The position numbers and the translations under genes were made by a program. From NCBI RefSeq assembly GCF_039655775.1, contig NZ_JBBYXJ010000002.1:434001-498000 (forward strand): a DNA stretch of 64,000 bases, read 5' to 3'. This DNA is from Iodidimonas sp. SYSU 1G8 (GTDB taxonomy: Bacteria > Pseudomonadota > Alphaproteobacteria > SMXS01). This document shows positions 17,026 to 25,752 of this stretch, piece by piece. The notes under the pieces are model-generated. The model worked only from the letters and a program-made list of their open reading frames with translations, had not been told where the DNA came from and made no database searches. Every line of letters begins with the position of its first letter. The first letter of the stretch is position 1.

Positions 17026-19488
17026 ATGAATCATCGCCACGGCGAAAGCCGTCGTCGTTTCAGACTCCGTCACCTGCTGTGCGCGGCCGCTCCGGTCGCG
17101 CTGATCGGCGCCGCCTCGCCGGCGCTGGCCCAGATCGACGAGATCGTCGTCCAGGCCCGCGGCCAGGAAGAATCGGTGCGCGACATTCCGGTCGCCATCA
17201 CCGCCGTCGGCCAGGAGCAGATGGAGAAGTTCAGCCTGACCAGCCTGCAGGACGTGGCCGCCAACACGCCGCAGCTCTCGATCGTGCGCGGCAGCAGCGG
17301 CAGCGGCGCCAGCATCAGCATCCGCGGCGTCGGTTCGACCTACACCAGCATCGGCATCGAACAGTCGGTCGCGGTGATCCTGGACGGCGTCTACTATCCG
17401 CAGGGCCGCGTCATCGATGAAGGCATGTTCGACGTCAGCCAGGTCGCGATCCTGAAGGGTCCGCAGGCGCTGTATTTCGGCAAGAACGCCACCGCCGGCG
17501 CGCTGGCCATCACCACCAACGATCCGGGCAACGAGTTCGAGGCGCTGGCGCGCGTCGGCTACGAGTTCGAGCAGCAGCGCCTGGTCGGCGAGGCCATGGT
17601 CTCGGTGCCGGTCACCGACAAGGTCGGCGTCCGCCTCGCCCTGCGCGGCACCAAGATGTTCGGCGGCTACATCGAGAACAACGCGGCCGACACCACCTAC
17701 ACCACCCGCGACCGCGCCAACGGCAATCTGGCGACCGTGCACCAGAACCCGGCCTCGTCCGAGAAGCAGTATCCGGGCACCGAGTCGCTGTATGGCCGCC
17801 TGACCGTGAAGGGCACGCCCAGCGACCGCTTCACCTATACCCTCAAGGGCTCGTTCGCCGACGTCTACAACAACTCGCCGACCGGCCATTTCGAGCGCTG
17901 GCGCTGCCCGACCCTGAACGGCGTGCCGCACCTCAACGTGGGCGGCGTTCCCGTGCCGAACGCGCAGGCCGAGTGCAAGGGCGACTGGAAGCACGCCAAC
18001 AACCCGATCCCGGGCACGCTGGCCGCCTCCAACCCGCTGCTGGGCCGTTTCGGCGGCGAGCTGGGCGACAAGTACAAGTCGTACGGCATTACCGGCAATT
18101 TCAACCTGGACATGGACTATGTGGACCTCACGGCCATCGTGAACTACCACAACCAGAAGAACGCCTGGGTCGGCGATCATGATGGCGGCGGCTCCACCAC
18201 CACCATGGCGGCCGAGCGCAACTCGTTCGAGAACATCTCGACCGAAGTGCGCGCGGTGACCAAGCTGGACGAGCCGCTGAACTTCGTGCTCGGCTTCTAC
18301 TACCAGAACACCACCCGCAACTTCCTGCAGGACGTCATCTTCGCCGGCGCCGAGGACAGCTCGGTCGCGCCGGAATACCGCTACACGGCCTACCGCAAGC
18401 TGTCGGCCACCGATGGCGAGACCGCGTCGGTCTATGCGGAAATGATCTGGGACATCACGGACGAGTGGCAGCTGACGGGCGGCGCGCGCTACCTGCACGA
18501 GACCAAGCGCTCGTTCTTCGAGCAGCCCTATGTGAACGGCAACCTGGTCGGCATCTTCGAGCCGAACACGCGCCTGAACTCGGACCTGGCGTTCAACGAC
18601 GTCTCGCCGGAAGCGACGCTGCGCTGGCAGCCGACCTCGGATCTGACCCTGTACGTGGCCTACAAGCAGGGCTTCAAGTCGGGCGGCTTCTCCAATTCGG
18701 GCATCTACAGCGCCAGCTCGATCGACCCGCGCGAGGATTTCGAGTTCCAGCCGGAAGGCGTCGAGGGCTTCGAGGGCGGCGTGAAGACCTCGTTCTTCAA
18801 CGGCAGCCTCGATTTCGAACTGGAAGGTTACTACTACAAGTTCAAGAACCTGCAGCTCGACTTCTTCAACTCGCCGACCTTCGCCTACCAGACCGAGAAC
18901 GCCGGCAGCGCCAAGACCACCGGCGCGGAAATGCAGGCGACCTGGCGTCCGGACGGCATCGACGGCCTGACGTTCAGCGGCTCGCTGGCCTACAACATCG
19001 GCAAGTACATCGACTTCGAGGCGCCCTGCTACGCCGGCCAGACTCCGGCCCAGGGCTGCAACATCTTCGCCGGCTATGCGCTGCCGACGAAGCAGGAGCT
19101 GGGCGGTCACCCGCGCTCGTCCGCGCCGAAATGGTCGGGCTCGCTGATGGCCGACTATGAAACCCCGGTCGGCAACGGCCTGGTGCTGGGCGTCTCGGGC
19201 AACGTGCAGTTCAAGAGCAAGTATTTCCTCAGCGCGTTCGGCAATCCGTTCGACGTGCAGAAGAGCTACGCCACGCTCGACGCCGCCATCCGCCTGGGCA
19301 CCGAGGACGGCGCCTGGCAGCTGGCCGTCATCGGCAAGAACCTGACCAACAAGTACGCCATGCTGGTCTCCAGCGAAGTACCGGGCACGGGCGGCCTCAC
19401 CGGCACCCCGGGCGGCTTCGTCGCCGACCGTTACGGCGTCTCCACCCTGCCACGCACCATCGAGATCCAGCTGACCTGGCGCTACTAA
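17026..19488 (+). CDS. TonB-dependent outer membrane receptor
   Basis: 820-aa active importer of the outer membrane. A signal peptide of about 35 residues ends SPALA, followed at once by IDEIVVQARGQEESVRDIPV, i.e. a TonB-box-like start and the plug domain (about 50-165, with SIRGVGS and ILKGPQALYFGKNATAGAL). The rest is a 22-strand barrel with recurrent aromatic strand ends (TLYVAYKQGFKSGGF is the conserved late motif), finishing in QLTWRY with terminal Tyr. It resembles the CirA/large catabolic receptor group of alphaproteobacteria. Ligand unknown. A single-gene unit flanked by an upstream inverted repeat and a downstream terminator. Confidence 0.93.
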   Translation: MNHRHGESRRRFRLRHLLCAAAPVALIGAASPALAQIDEIVVQARGQEESVRDIPVAITAVGQEQMEKFSLTSLQDVAANTPQLSIVRGSSGSGASISIRGVGSTYTSIGIEQSVAVILDGVYYPQGRVIDEGMFDVSQVAILKGPQALYFGKNATAGALAITTNDPGNEFEALARVGYEFEQQRLVGEAMVSVPVTDKVGVRLALRGTKMFGGYIENNAADTTYTTRDRANGNLATVHQNPASSEKQYPGTESLYGRLTVKGTPSDRFTYTLKGSFADVYNNSPTGHFERWRCPTLNGVPHLNVGGVPVPNAQAECKGDWKHANNPIPGTLAASNPLLGRFGGELGDKYKSYGITGNFNLDMDYVDLTAIVNYHNQKNAWVGDHDGGGSTTTMAAERNSFENISTEVRAVTKLDEPLNFVLGFYYQNTTRNFLQDVIFAGAEDSSVAPEYRYTAYRKLSATDGETASVYAEMIWDITDEWQLTGGARYLHETKRSFFEQPYVNGNLVGIFEPNTRLNSDLAFNDVSPEATLRWQPTSDLTLYVAYKQGFKSGGFSNSGIYSASSIDPREDFEFQPEGVEGFEGGVKTSFFNGSLDFELEGYYYKFKNLQLDFFNSPTFAYQTENAGSAKTTGAEMQATWRPDGIDGLTFSGSLAYNIGKYIDFEAPCYAGQTPAQGCNIFAGYALPTKQELGGHPRSSAPKWSGSLMADYETPVGNGLVLGVSGNVQFKSKYFLSAFGNPFDVQKSYATLDAAIRLGTEDGAWQLAVIGKNLTNKYAMLVSSEVPGTGGLTGTPGGFVADRYGVSTLPRTIEIQLTWRY

Positions 19489-19513
19489 GCCACCAGCTAG
19501 GTTAGGAAAATGG

Positions 19514-19545
19514 GGTCGGGTCCGCGTGTCGGGCCCGGCCTTTTT
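19514..19545 (+). terminator. Rho-independent terminator of the TonB-dependent receptor
   Basis: GGTCGGGTCC (19514-19523) pairs with GGGCCCGGCC (19531-19540), including G-T pairs, around a 7-base loop, followed by TTTTT. It begins 26 bases after the receptor stop codon. Confidence 0.8.
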
Positions 19546-19618
19546 CTTTGGGGATGGGGGCGTCTGATCGGCTTCGCCTGCCCTGCCAGCAATTTTGTAA
19601 GTTGGTCCCGAAATCCAA

Positions 19619-19846
19619 CTATTTGGCGTTCCAGTCAATCAACCAGCGAGACTCTACGAGATAATCTTCAACAACGCTCATATCCTCAGCCCAGTCATCA
19701 TATCCTTCGTTATTGTCCGGGCCTAGACTTCGGACAGTTAGTATCAGATAGCCGCCAGTGTTCTCGCTATCATCCTGGATCATTAGATACCATCCCTTTT
19801 TATTCCCTGAAAGGATTCGTCCCCAAGTGTTAATGGGAATACTCAT
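19619..19846 (-). CDS. Small acidic protein of unknown function in an AT-richer islet
   Basis: 75 aa, rich in Asp, Glu and Trp (four Trp), with no signal peptide. It reads MSIPINTWGRILSGNKKGWY at the start, then IQDDSENTGGYLIL, and ends in a DDW-x-ED-x-S-x-VEDY helix. The acidity and small size resemble immunity proteins or antitoxins, but I recognise no family. AAGGAG lies 6 bases before the ATG, so it is probably translated well. It follows the ART-like gene on the same strand after 167 bases. Base composition is clearly lower in GC than the flanking genes. It could be a third member of the module or an independent cargo gene. Confidence 0.6.
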   Translation of the reverse strand: MSIPINTWGRILSGNKKGWYLMIQDDSENTGGYLILTVRSLGPDNNEGYDDWAEDMSVVEDYLVESRWLIDWNAK

Positions 19847-20013
19847 TTATTTCTCCTTATTATTGTCTAGTCTCCGACCATATGGCGTCCACAGAGCAAT
19901 CTCTGGACTGGGGCACAAGTCGTTAGTTCCATGCGTTTTTAGATCGCATGCTGGGCAGCAGGGGCTCTATCAGATCAGCTGTCTGGCAGCCTGAAATTTT
20001 CAGTATGCATCGG

Positions 20014-20622
20014 TCATTGGTTCACGTCGGGGTATGGTTTAGGCCAGAAGACCCCAAGGATGCATTCATCCGTGCGTACGGCGATCTGGACGTGCGTTTG
20101 GTTATAAAAGCCGCTACCGGGATAAACACGGTTACCCTCAGTGAAAATTCCGCGCACCGTATCATAGGGTGGCGCCTTTGGATCGCCGGCCTCAACCAAG
20201 CCGGCATGCAAATGTCGGAATACGGCGCAATCGAGAAACCGCTGCGTCAGATCCTTCTCTGGTCGGCCGCTGGCCGGGAGGTTTTGCGGAATTTCGAGTC
20301 CAGATTCCTTCTGGACGGCTATGAAAGATTCATAGGCGCTTTCGAGCATGACTATATTTTCGCGGGCAGCGAGGTCGAGGCAATGCCGAAGATCAATCAC
20401 CGCACCGATCACCGCCGCTTCCGCATAGGATCCCTGGCGGACCTTCCAATTCGCCCACTCCAGAGCGCGGAGCGGATCTCCCTCCCAGAAATAAACGCCC
20501 GCACCAAGCCAATCGCGAGATGTGTCACTCCATAAGAGCGTCAGTTCTCCCGCGATTGCCCTTTCAGCAGTCTCGCGCGAGCATCCATGGTAGCCGAGTA
20601 CGAAAGAGGGAGATCGTGTCAC
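20014..20622 (-). CDS. ADP-ribosyltransferase-like protein, candidate toxin
   Basis: 202 aa. The N-terminal GYHGCS (H12, G13) and DWLGAGVYFWEGDPLRALEWA (Y44, W46, E47) correspond in spacing and character to the H-G and G-x-G-x-Y-F segments of PARP/DUF3990-type ADP-ribosyltransferases. The C-terminal THVQIAVRTDECILGVF would supply the third active-site position, with Gln instead of Glu. The fold call is inferred from these motifs, not proven. It starts at a GTG that overlaps the TGA of the upstream gene (GTGA), implying translational coupling. No signal peptide or membrane segment. Base composition is AT-richer than the chromosome around it, suggesting transfer. Confidence 0.6.
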   Translation of the reverse strand: MTRSPSFVLGYHGCSRETAERAIAGELTLLWSDTSRDWLGAGVYFWEGDPLRALEWANWKVRQGSYAEAAVIGAVIDLRHCLDLAARENIVMLESAYESFIAVQKESGLEIPQNLPASGRPEKDLTQRFLDCAVFRHLHAGLVEAGDPKAPPYDTVRGIFTEGNRVYPGSGFYNQTHVQIAVRTDECILGVFWPKPYPDVNQ

Positions 20623-20915
20623 CTGGGCTCGGAGCGGCCTAATTTTGTGATAGCCAGTACGCGATCTAACAAGCTCCGGCGCTTTGTCCGTATTCCCCGT
20701 GATCCCGTAAATTCAGGCAACGGCTTTCCGCCTCTGACCATGATATGTTGCGCCGGAGCTCTGCCGCCGAATTCGACCGTCAGTTCTCCAGTTGGAGAAT
20801 AAATACCCTCGTCGATCAACATCTTACGAGCAGCTTCCGTGCTCTTGGTGCCTTCGATCGCCCGCCTTTTCATGATTGCGACAACTGCGTCGCGGCGCTC
20901 AGCGTCATTCCTCAT
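20619..20915 (-). CDS. Small basic protein, candidate antitoxin partner of the ART-like protein
   Basis: 98 aa, basic, mostly helical at the start: RDAVVAIMKRRAIEGTKSTE, then ARKMLIDEGIY, SPTGELTVEFGG. Proteins with the EGIY-x-x-x-GEL-x-x-x-FGG end are common in alphaproteobacteria without an assigned function. Gene order (small gene first, 4-base overlap with the larger gene) is the classical toxin-antitoxin arrangement. An inverted repeat lies 34-48 bases upstream of its ATG, where an autoregulatory site would be. The C-terminal 25 residues are rich in Arg and Lys. Antitoxin role is inferred only from context. Confidence 0.6.
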   Translation of the reverse strand: MRNDAERRDAVVAIMKRRAIEGTKSTEAARKMLIDEGIYSPTGELTVEFGGRAPAQHIMVRGGKPLPEFTGSRGIRTKRRSLLDRVLAITKLGRSEPR

Positions 20916-20948
20916 TGCTGCCGATCCTTTGCTCTAACGAGCCAACTT

Positions 20949-20963
20949 GTAACATATGGTTAC
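20949..20963. promoter_or_regulatory. Inverted repeat in the promoter region of the two-gene module
   Basis: GTAAC-ATATG-GTTAC: 5-base arms around a 5-base spacer, 34-48 bases upstream of the 98-aa gene. Position is right for an operator covering the -10 region of a minus-strand promoter. Short, so chance cannot be excluded. Confidence 0.35.
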
Positions 20964-21068
20964 CATTTTTTGCGGGGCCACGCACGTCCCGTGAGTTCTT
21001 AGGGGCGCGATCCGGCTGGTGTTGGTGCCAGTAATCGTTTCAGAAAATAAAGCGCCCTGGGGATTCCC

Positions 21069-22493
21069 TCAATCCTCCTCGCGGACTTCGGCGATGCGCA
21101 GGACGTTGGTGCGGCCGGGGGTGCCGAAGGGGTCGCCGGCGGTGACGACGATGAAGTCGCCGGTGCGGGCGAAGCCGGTCTGCTTGGCGATGCGCCGGGC
21201 CTTTTCCACCATGTCGCTGAAATTGTTCGCGTCCTCGCCGATGAAGCCGTGCAGGCCCCAGCCGATGGTGAGGCGGCGCGCGGTCTCGATGCGGGGCGTC
21301 AGCACGAGGATCGGCGCGGTGGGGCGCTCGCGGGCGGCGCGCAGGGCGGTTGAGCCCGAGGTGGTGTAGGTGACGATGGCGGCGGCATCGAGGGTCTCGG
21401 CCACCTGGCGGGCGGCCTTGGTGATGGCGTCGGCGCCGGTCGCCTCGGGCATGGGGCGGATGCTGTCGATGTAGCTGCGGTAGTGGGGGTCGGTCTCGAC
21501 CTTGGCGCCGACCCGGTCCATGACGGTGACGGCCTCGACCGGAAACTCGCCCGCCGCCGATTCCGCCGACAGCATCACCGCGTCGGCGCCCTCGAACACG
21601 GCGTTGGCCACGTCGGAGACCTCGGCGCGGGTCGGCACGGGCGACTTCACCATGGAATCCAGCATCTGGGTGGCGACGACCACCAGCTTGCCGCGCCGGC
21701 GGGCGGCGTCGATGATCTTCTTCTGCGCGCCGGGCACGTCCTCCACCGGCATTTCCACGCCCAGATCGCCGCGCGCCACCATCAGGGCGTCGGCGATGTC
21801 GGCGATGGCGTCGATGTCGCGCAGGGCCTGGGGCTTTTCGATCTTGGCGATCAGCCCGGCGCGGCCGTCGACGGCGTCGCGGGCGGCGGCCACGTCGGCG
21901 GCGCTCTGCACGAAGGACTGGGCGATCCAGTCGACGCCCAGATCCAGCGCGAAGGCGAGGTCGCGGCGGTCCTTGTCGGTCAGCGGCGGCAGCGCCAGCA
22001 GCGCCTCGGGCACGTTCACGCCCTTGCGGTCGGACAGGGCGCCGCCGACCATCACCACGGTTTCGGCATAGCCATCACCGATGTCCTGCACGCGCAGCCG
22101 GATCTTGCCATCATCGAGCAGCAGCCGCTGGCCGGGCGTCAGCGCGGCGAGAATTTCGGGGTGCGGCAGGCTGGCACGCCGCTGGGTGCCGGGCGCGTTG
22201 TCGAGGTCGAGCCGGAACAGGTCGCCCTCGTGCAGCACGACCCTGCCCTCGGCGAAGGCGCCGACGCGGAACTTGGGGCCCTGCAGGTCGGCGAGGATGC
22301 CGATCGGCCGGCCGGCCGCGTCCTCGACGCCGCGCACCGCCTGATAGAGCGCGGCGATCTGGCCGTGATCGCCATGGCTCATGTTGAGGCGGAACGCGTC
22401 GGCGCCGGCCTCGTACAGGGCGCGGATCATGGCGGGCGTGCTGCTGGCGGGGCCCAGGGTCGCGAGGATGCGGATGCTGCGGGAAAGGCGCAT
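21069..22493 (-). CDS. pyk: Pyruvate kinase
   Basis: Converts phosphoenolpyruvate and ADP to pyruvate and ATP, last step of glycolysis, cytoplasmic tetramer. The 474-aa protein starts with the typical short bacterial N-terminus (RSIRILATLGPASS), then FRLNMSHGD, LADLQGPKFRVG, the active-site LIAKIEKPQAL with the catalytic Lys, VARGDLGVEMP (metal ligands) and VATQMLDSM. The C-terminal allosteric domain (TYTTSGSTALRAARERPTAP) is complete. The ATG at 22493 has GGAGA upstream; longer in-frame extensions do not belong to the family. It is divergent from gapR. Together with the PPi-type PFK at 56803 it provides lower and upper glycolysis steps. Confidence 0.95.
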   Translation of the reverse strand: MRLSRSIRILATLGPASSTPAMIRALYEAGADAFRLNMSHGDHGQIAALYQAVRGVEDAAGRPIGILADLQGPKFRVGAFAEGRVVLHEGDLFRLDLDNAPGTQRRASLPHPEILAALTPGQRLLLDDGKIRLRVQDIGDGYAETVVMVGGALSDRKGVNVPEALLALPPLTDKDRRDLAFALDLGVDWIAQSFVQSAADVAAARDAVDGRAGLIAKIEKPQALRDIDAIADIADALMVARGDLGVEMPVEDVPGAQKKIIDAARRRGKLVVVATQMLDSMVKSPVPTRAEVSDVANAVFEGADAVMLSAESAAGEFPVEAVTVMDRVGAKVETDPHYRSYIDSIRPMPEATGADAITKAARQVAETLDAAAIVTYTTSGSTALRAARERPTAPILVLTPRIETARRLTIGWGLHGFIGEDANNFSDMVEKARRIAKQTGFARTGDFIVVTAGDPFGTPGRTNVLRIAEVREED

Positions 22494-22649
22494 GGCAGGG
22501 TCTCCGGAGATTTGGCGCCCCGGCTTAGCACAGCGGCGCGGCGCGGGACAGGGCGGGCGGCGCGAAGACACGGCCACGCGCCTTGCAATCCCGGCCTGAG
22601 CCGCTAAGTTTCCCGCAACACAGGAACACACAGATACAGGGAGCGTTTC

Positions 22650-22892
22650 ATGGCCGATGTCGGCGGTATCGCGGCGGGTCAACTCAAGTCCATCGTCGAG
22701 CGCATCGAGCGGCTCGAGGAAGAAAAGAAGGGCCTGCAGGAAGATATCAAGGACATCTATGCCGAGGCCAAGGGCAACGGATTCGACCCCAAGATCGTCC
22801 GTCAGGTGATTCGCCTGCGCAAGATGGAGCGGGCGGACCGTCAGGAACTGGAAGCCCTGGTCGAACTCTATCTCGCAGCCGTCGAGGGATAA
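22650..22892 (+). CDS. gapR: GapR-family DUF2312 nucleoid-associated protein
   Basis: 80-aa helical DNA-binding protein of the DUF2312/UPF0335 family, best known as GapR of Caulobacter, which binds overtwisted AT-rich DNA ahead of replication and transcription forks. The sequence shows the family pattern: QLKSIVERIERLEEEKKGL coiled coil, then IYAEAKGNGFDPKIVRQVI and RKMERADRQELEALVELYL. A clear start at 22650, 20 bases after GGGAG. Its stop is one base before the start of pepF, so the two are probably co-transcribed, though functionally unrelated. Confidence 0.92.
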   Translation: MADVGGIAAGQLKSIVERIERLEEEKKGLQEDIKDIYAEAKGNGFDPKIVRQVIRLRKMERADRQELEALVELYLAAVEG

Positions 22893-22893
22893 C

Positions 22894-24672
22894 ATGGCCC
22901 AGCCCGCACGCTCCAACACCACCCTGCCCGAATGGGATCTGACCGATCTCTATCCCGGGCCCGAGTCGCCCGAACTGGCGGCGGCGCTGAAGGAACTGGA
23001 GCAGCGGGCGAAGGACTTCGAGGCGTCCTATCAGGGCAAGATCACCAGCCTGAGCGGCGACGCGCTCGGCGAGGCGGTCACCATCTATGAACAGATCGAG
23101 GAGCTGGCCGGACGCATCGGCAGCTATTCGGGCCTGTACTACGTCACCCGGCTCGACGATTCCGAGACCGCGCGCTTCGCGCAGGGCATCCAGGAGACGC
23201 TGACCGATATCAGCGCGCACCTGCTGTTCTTCACGCTGGAGATCAACCGGATCGAGGACGCGGCGTTCGAGACCATGCTGGAGAGCGACGCGCTGAACCA
23301 CTACCGGCCGTGGCTGGACGAGGTGCGGCTGTTCCGCGAACACCAGCTGTCGGACGAGGCCGAGCATCTGCTGCACGACAAATCGGTGGCGGGCCGGTCG
23401 TCCTGGACGCGCCTGTTCGACGAGACCATCGCCGGCCTGCGCTTCACCGTCGACGGCGAGACGCTGACCGAGGAACAGGCGCTCAGTCTGCTGTCGGACA
23501 AGGACCCGGAAAAGCGCCGCAAGGCGGCCGAGGCGCTGACCGAGGTGTTCGGCAAGAACATCCGCCTGTTCGCGCTGATCATGAACACGCTGGTCAAGGA
23601 CAAGGAAGTCGAGGACCGCTGGCGCAAGTACAAGACGCCGGCGGCGTCGCGCCATCTGGCCAACCAGGTCGAGCCGGAAGTGGTCGATGCGCTGGTCAGC
23701 GCCGCGCGCGAGGCCTATCCCAAGTTGGCGCACCGCTATTATGCGCTGAAGGCCAAGTGGCTCGGCATGGACACGCTGAACTTCTGGGACCGCAACGCGC
23801 CGCTGCCCGAGCAGGACGACGCGCATATTCCGTGGGAGCAGGCGACCTCGACGGTGATCGAGGCCTACCGCGCCTTCTCGCCCAAGCTGGCCGATGTGGG
23901 CAGCCAGTTCTTCAGTAACAACTGGATCGACGCGCCGGTGAAGGCCGGCAAGCAGGGCGGCGCCTTCGCGCATCCGACCGTGCCGTCGGCCCATCCCTAT
24001 CTGCTGCTGAACTATCAGGGCAAGACCCGCGACGTGACCACCTTGGCGCACGAGCTGGGTCATGGCGTGCATCAGGTGCTGTCCGGTCCGCGCGGCGCGC
24101 TGATGGCCGGCACGCCGCTGACCCTGGCGGAAACCGCCAGCGTGTTCGGCGAGATGCTGACCTTCCAGGCGCTGCTCGCCCAGACCACGGACCCGGCCGC
24201 GCGCAAGGCGATGCTGGCCGGCAAGGTCGAGGACATGATCAACACGGTGGTACGCCAGACCGCGTTCCACACCTTCGAGGAGCGGGTCCACGCCGAGCGC
24301 CGCAGCGGCGAGCTGACGCCGACCCGGCTGGGCGAGATCTGGATGGAGGTCCAGGGCAACAGCCTGGGGCCGGCGATCACGCTGACCGAGGGGTACCGGG
24401 ACTACTGGTGCTACATCCCGCACTTCATCCACACGCCGTTCTACGTCTACGCCTATGCCTTCGGCGATTGCCTGGTGAACTCGCTCTACGCGGTCTATCA
24501 GCGCACGCCCGAGGGGTTCGAGGACAAGTATCTCGACATGCTGCGGGCCGGCGGCACCAAGCGGCACAAGGAACTGCTCGAGCCGTTCGGCCTCGATGCG
24601 TCCGATCCGGCGTTCTGGCAACAGGGCCTCTCGGTGATCTCGGGCATGATCGACGAGCTGGAGCGGCTCTAA
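22894..24672 (+). CDS. pepF: Oligoendopeptidase F (M3 family metallopeptidase)
   Basis: 592-aa cytoplasmic zinc peptidase cutting short peptides. The M3 active site is TLAHELGHGVHQV with H386, E387 and H390; the third metal ligand is the Glu in TLAETASVFGEML. The N-terminal WDLTDLYPG and the long helical lid domain are as in PepF/M3B proteins, and length is normal. Start codon follows the gapR stop by one base. The conserved C-terminal block with YVYAYAFGDCLVNSLY and the late GGT-x-x-x-x-ELL are present, so the protein looks intact and active. Confidence 0.94.
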   Translation: MAQPARSNTTLPEWDLTDLYPGPESPELAAALKELEQRAKDFEASYQGKITSLSGDALGEAVTIYEQIEELAGRIGSYSGLYYVTRLDDSETARFAQGIQETLTDISAHLLFFTLEINRIEDAAFETMLESDALNHYRPWLDEVRLFREHQLSDEAEHLLHDKSVAGRSSWTRLFDETIAGLRFTVDGETLTEEQALSLLSDKDPEKRRKAAEALTEVFGKNIRLFALIMNTLVKDKEVEDRWRKYKTPAASRHLANQVEPEVVDALVSAAREAYPKLAHRYYALKAKWLGMDTLNFWDRNAPLPEQDDAHIPWEQATSTVIEAYRAFSPKLADVGSQFFSNNWIDAPVKAGKQGGAFAHPTVPSAHPYLLLNYQGKTRDVTTLAHELGHGVHQVLSGPRGALMAGTPLTLAETASVFGEMLTFQALLAQTTDPAARKAMLAGKVEDMINTVVRQTAFHTFEERVHAERRSGELTPTRLGEIWMEVQGNSLGPAITLTEGYRDYWCYIPHFIHTPFYVYAYAFGDCLVNSLYAVYQRTPEGFEDKYLDMLRAGGTKRHKELLEPFGLDASDPAFWQQGLSVISGMIDELERL

Positions 24673-24689
24673 CCTTTACGGAGGCTCCC

Positions 24690-25643
24690 GTGGACTGGCT
24701 GTTCCGCCTGCGCCAGCGCCTGTTGCCGACGCCCTGGGCGGCGGCGCGGCGGGCGCGGCAGGACGGCAAGGCCGAGTTCGAGTTCACCGGGATGCTGCGT
24801 CCGGCGCTGGTCCAGGCCAGCGCCGTCTATCTGTCCCTGCTCGAGCACATGGCGATCTCGCCCGACGCGCCGCCCGACGACGTGCTGGCGGACGCGGCGC
24901 GGCGCGGCGGCGACATCGGCCGCGCCCTCGCAACCCTGGCCGCGCCGGCGCTCGGCAATCCGCGCCGGGCCGCCTATCTGGCCCGCGTTCTCGATTATGC
25001 CCATGCCCTGCCCGGCGCGATCGAGCGGCAGATTTCGGTGTGCCGGCAATTGTGGCTCGCCCGGCAGGCGGGCGACGCGGACACGCAATTGCTGCTGCAC
25101 GGCGCGCAGGACCGGCTGTTGATCGGGCTGCTGGAGCATGAGCGCGTGTTCCAGCAGGCGTCGGCGGCGGCGGCGCCGGCGTATCACCCGCAGCACTGGA
25201 TCGCCCTGGCGCGCGCCACGCTCAACGCGGCCATGGTCCGCCTGCTCGATCACGCCAGCGATCCGGGGCGGGCGAGGAGCTGGGGCCGCGACCGGGCCGA
25301 CGCCCTGCGCGGGCTCGACGCGGCGGAAGCCATGCTGCGGCGCGCCGGCGAGCTGGCGCCGCGCTACACCAGGGCGCTGACGCGGCGCTCGTCGGAAACG
25401 GGCGGCGCGCCCATGGAAACGGCGCTGCGGGCCTTGCGCGACGGTCTCGAGCACAGCATCGCGACGGAGCAGGCCATCGCCGGCGACGTCCGGCGGCTGG
25501 TGATGGGCCTCGACGCGCCGCCCATGGCCGTGACACGGGGCACCGCCGCCTATCAGGGACAGGCGCCACTCGCCATCGCGGGGCTGGTGGCGCGGCGCCT
25601 CTCGCCCCGCGCGTCAGCGGAAGAGGCCGTGCGCAAACCGTAA
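24690..25643 (+). CDS. Protein of unknown function
   Basis: 317 aa, very rich in Ala, Arg and Leu, with no signal peptide or obvious membrane segment. It begins at a GTG with CGGAGG seven bases upstream, 17 bases after pepF. The N-terminus (DWLFRLRQRLLPTPWAAARR) is amphipathic and basic; the rest is predicted to be alpha-helical with several His and Cys (VCRQLW). I recognise no domain. Codon use matches the neighbourhood. It probably belongs to the gapR-pepF transcription unit. Confidence 0.6.
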   Translation: MDWLFRLRQRLLPTPWAAARRARQDGKAEFEFTGMLRPALVQASAVYLSLLEHMAISPDAPPDDVLADAARRGGDIGRALATLAAPALGNPRRAAYLARVLDYAHALPGAIERQISVCRQLWLARQAGDADTQLLLHGAQDRLLIGLLEHERVFQQASAAAAPAYHPQHWIALARATLNAAMVRLLDHASDPGRARSWGRDRADALRGLDAAEAMLRRAGELAPRYTRALTRRSSETGGAPMETALRALRDGLEHSIATEQAIAGDVRRLVMGLDAPPMAVTRGTAAYQGQAPLAIAGLVARRLSPRASAEEAVRKP

Positions 25644-25676
25644 AGTCACGTGCGCTTGTACACAGCACTGATTGTT

Positions 25677-25703
25677 GCGGCGCATGGTTCGTCTGCTATA
25701 GTC
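25677..25703 (+). promoter_or_regulatory. Candidate promoter of the transhydrogenase operon
   Basis: TTGCGG (25677-25682), 16-base spacer, TATAGT (25698-25703), 50 bases before the pntAA start. The -10 is good, the -35 weak. Confidence 0.45.
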
Positions 25704-25752
25704 CCGGCCAACGATAAACACGCCTGCAAAAACGGCATAACGGGACTTTTTC

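Noticed and set aside
16681-19638. Long open frame on the strand opposite the TonB-dependent receptor
   Set aside because: Its product is rich in Arg, His, Gln and Gly in the way of antisense frames of high-GC genes, has no recognisable domain, and the sense gene is certain.
19991-20003. Palindrome CTGAAA-T-TTTCAG behind the ART-like gene
   Set aside because: A one-base spacer leaves no hairpin loop, and there is no T-run, so it is not a terminator.
19584-21035. TGCCAGCAAT at 19584-19593 and TGCCAGTAAT at 21026-21035 as direct repeats bounding the AT-rich islet
   Set aside because: Only 9 of 10 bases match, no integrase or tRNA is near, and similar short matches are expected by chance.
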